A stretch of 64,000 bases of DNA, taken from positions 124,001 to 188,000 of the forward strand of contig NZ_AUAV01000008.1 in NCBI RefSeq assembly GCF_000428905.1, written 5' to 3'. Every line of letters starts with the position of its first letter. Position 1 is the stretch's first letter. Positions 62,576 to 64,000 of the stretch are shown one piece after another. The notes under the pieces were generated by a model, which was given only the letters and a program-made list of their open reading frames with translations, made no database searches and was not told where the DNA came from. The DNA comes from Brumicola pallidula DSM 14239 = ACAM 615. Its GTDB lineage: Bacteria > Pseudomonadota > Gammaproteobacteria > Enterobacterales > Alteromonadaceae. Position numbers and translations under genes: made by a program.

Positions 62576-62926
62576 CTAATCTTGTTTGTTGGGCTGCAGT
62601 TTTTGCTTTGGTCATTTAGCGGTCTGTACATGGTACTTGTTCGTAGTCTTAATAAACCGACAAAGCAAACATTAAGAGCCAGCGCAAATAGCTCTATTCT
62701 TCATTGCTTTAGTTGCTAAGAACTTGATCACCGGAGGAGCGAGATTTTCTTTTTTGGTACATCCTCGTATTGGTGTATCCAAAAAATCGCCGTTCCGGTA
62801 AGTTTCGCGCTTATTCTGTTAATCGCCATTTTAAACCTAGTACTTGTGCTCGTTATCAGCGTTTTCACTGCCTATGTCTGCAAATTAGTATTAGGTAAGT
62901 GGTCTAGATATTTCGTGGGAGCATAG
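62576..62926 (+). pseudogene. Decayed membrane-protein gene, PepSY-associated helix-like
   Basis: One frame, broken by TAA at 62717-62719 and starting just after a TAG, encodes LILFVGLQFLLWSFSGLYMV, which matches the first helix of PepSY-associated membrane proteins (GLQFLLWxLSGLYM), and then, after the stop, a second hydrophobic stretch (VPVSFALILLIAILNLVLVL) ending at TAG 62924. No start codon with a ribosome site fits, although GGAGGAG lies at 62733-62739, directly before an ATT. PepSY genes are often neighbours of copper export genes. I read this as a truncated and decayed gene; a small protein from an unusual start in the second half cannot be excluded. Confidence 0.5.
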
Positions 62927-63104
62927 TTAATCGGTAGATATTACATTACGATAATCGTTAATAACGTCATCTATTTTTCGCCGGTATTCATTAAAAAGTT
63001 CCAAAGATGACCAATCTTTTGACCCGCTTACGTGGCGAATAATAATCTTTGCTCACAATCGAGCCTAAGCTTGCATCAAATACAATGCGATTGCTTTTTA
63101 TCAT
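62927..63104 (-). pseudogene. Possible frameshifted gene fragment
   Basis: Minus-strand frames look coding-like but are broken. From 63104 an ATG frame gives MIKSNRIVFDASLGSIVSK and then runs out of register; a second frame, open from 63052 to TAA at 62927, gives GSKDWSSLELFNEYRRKIDD and then VINDYRNVISTD, a credible amphipathic C-terminus. A one-base shift near 63045 would join them into about 58 residues. I do not recognise the family. Confidence 0.35.
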
Positions 63105-63315
63105 TATTCAATAAGCAAAATGTCTGTAACAATTAATTCAGTGTCAATAAAGTGGTTGTATTCATATAGTAGTGAGTATCTCCGCGTTTATCTCCCTCCT
63201 AACCCTAAAGAAAACCCTTCCATCGTATTTCCTACTCGATAATTAACATTTATGTTACATTTTTGTTTCATTTTTATGCGACGCCATCGGCACCACTTTT
63301 ATTCTCAGGATATTC
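63105..63315. promoter_or_regulatory. Upstream region of the right-edge lipoprotein gene
   Basis: About 210 bases, A/T-rich, with no gene. It should hold the promoter of the lipoprotein gene; no operator-like dyad is obvious. Confidence 0.4.
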
Positions 63316-64000
63316 ATGAAATCTACCCTATTATTAAGCGCTACTGTTATTTTTTGTTTATCCTCTTGTGGCGGCAACTCCGGTAGCGCAACACCGGTGG
63401 CGATCCCTGAACCGCTTCCGATCGTTCAAGATGGAGATAATGATGGCGTTGTCGATTCCACTGACGCCTGTTTAAATTCGCCTGCGGGAGATGTTGTCGA
63501 TTCAACCGGTTGCACTGTTCCTGAAGATGGCAGCGCGCAAAGCGTAGTTGCGTTGTTTGATGAAAATACTGTCCTAGAGCCGCTGAGCCGTTTTGTTCGA
63601 GATGACGGCGTATTGGTAACAAGAATTGGTGACCGCGGCAGGGATCGTCACGCTAAAGATATTACAATTCAAGACCACTACGACCATTACCTAGCTCACT
63701 ATTGGCAGTTTAGAACGGCTCGAATTCAGCTTGAAGATTATGTTCCAAGCGGTCAAAGCTTGATTAGAGCGACCTTTATTACTGAAGCGAAATTAGGTGC
63801 CAGAGAATTTCGAGTCTGGTTCTGGGGTCGCAATACGACAGGCCAATTCCACTTCAACCCACAAAAAGAGGAAGAAAAGGTAAGTCAAAATGAAACCGGC
63901 GTTGTGTTTGTTGGTAAAGGAACTTGGAACGATAACTTTGAAAAAATTAGTGATGAGGGAACGCAACACAAGTATACACTCGATATTGTTAACAAGTGGG
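63316..64000 (+). CDS. Secreted lipoprotein with thrombospondin type-3-like repeat, 5' part
   Basis: The frame is open from the ATG at 63316 to the window edge (228 codons). A signal peptide with lipobox CLSSCGG is followed by a short linker and a calcium-binding type-3 repeat (DGDNDGVVDSTDAC, then a Cys in DSTGCTVP). The next ~150 residues (FRTARIQLEDYVPSGQSLIR and REFRVWFWGRNTTGQF) are beta-rich with many aromatic and charged residues, like a carbohydrate-active or adhesin domain, but I do not recognise the family and the rest is outside the window. AGGA lies five bases before the ATG. Confidence 0.75.
   Translation, partial: MKSTLLLSATVIFCLSSCGGNSGSATPVAIPEPLPIVQDGDNDGVVDSTDACLNSPAGDVVDSTGCTVPEDGSAQSVVALFDENTVLEPLSRFVRDDGVLVTRIGDRGRDRHAKDITIQDHYDHYLAHYWQFRTARIQLEDYVPSGQSLIRATFITEAKLGAREFRVWFWGRNTTGQFHFNPQKEEEKVSQNETGVVFVGKGTWNDNFEKISDEGTQHKYTLDIVNKW

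Overview
The window is a chromosomal segment of a marine gammaproteobacterium, most likely of the Alteromonadales (Alteromonadaceae; a Glaciecola/Paraglaciecola-like genome is my best guess). The evidence is an AT-leaning coding style, housekeeping blocks ordered as in Escherichia coli but interrupted by extra genes (plsB/lexA; greB, tex, bioH-comF, nfuA; fkpA/slyX, yheV, yheS-yheT-yheU), a caa3-type oxidase cluster, a TonB receptor and secreted lipoproteins. No rRNA, tRNA, CRISPR array, prophage or insertion sequence was seen.

Layout. 1-4.3 kb: the 3' part of ilvA, then plsB divergent from lexA, which has a LexA box and a terminator. 4.8-13.6 kb: an aerobic terminal oxidase cluster (coxB fused to cytochrome c, coxA, cox11, coxC, a DUF2909 gene on the other strand, SURF1, a CxxxC assembly candidate, ctaA, cyoE, sco), which encodes the enzyme, its copper and heme A assembly factors and both heme A enzymes. 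13.6-19.6 kb: a GNAT gene, a ten-unit 13-bp tandem repeat, then the stress operon prkA-yeaH-ycgB. 19.6-29 kb: polysaccharide deacetylase, MATE/DinF-like exporter, a small membrane protein with a triplicated start region, nfuA, an M14 peptidase, comF/bioH, and two small genes behind a perfect sigma-28 flagellar promoter. 29-33.7 kb: YiiX-like hydrolase, tex, greB, DUF502. 33.7-36.6 kb: an XRE regulator divergent from a malate synthase G-like pseudoenzyme. 37.4-45.4 kb: small membrane protein, fkpA, WD40 lipoprotein, slyX, rhomboid, spermidine-synthase-like protein, yheV, yheS, yheT, yheU. 45.5-50.1 kb: MFS exporter, glutaredoxin-like protein, BCCT transporter-MarR operon. 50.4-55.2 kb: TonB receptor and TPR-sulfotransferase. 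55.6-62.5 kb: Cus-type copper/silver efflux (CopL-like protein, CusC, CusB fused to CusF, CusA). 62.5-63.3 kb: gene remnants. The 5' part of a thrombospondin-type-3 lipoprotein runs off the right edge.

The most interesting observations are (i) the 340-residue protein that aligns along its length with the first ~425 residues of malate synthase G but lacks most catalytic residues, paired with a divergent XRE regulator and an operator-like inverted repeat; (ii) an orphan flagellar-type gene pair with an exact TAAA-N15-GCCGATAA promoter; (iii) short tandem duplications at the 5' ends of several genes, one of which triplicates a ribosome binding site plus ATG; and (iv) a decayed PepSY-like membrane gene beside the copper operon. 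All names come from reading motifs by eye; no database search was run.
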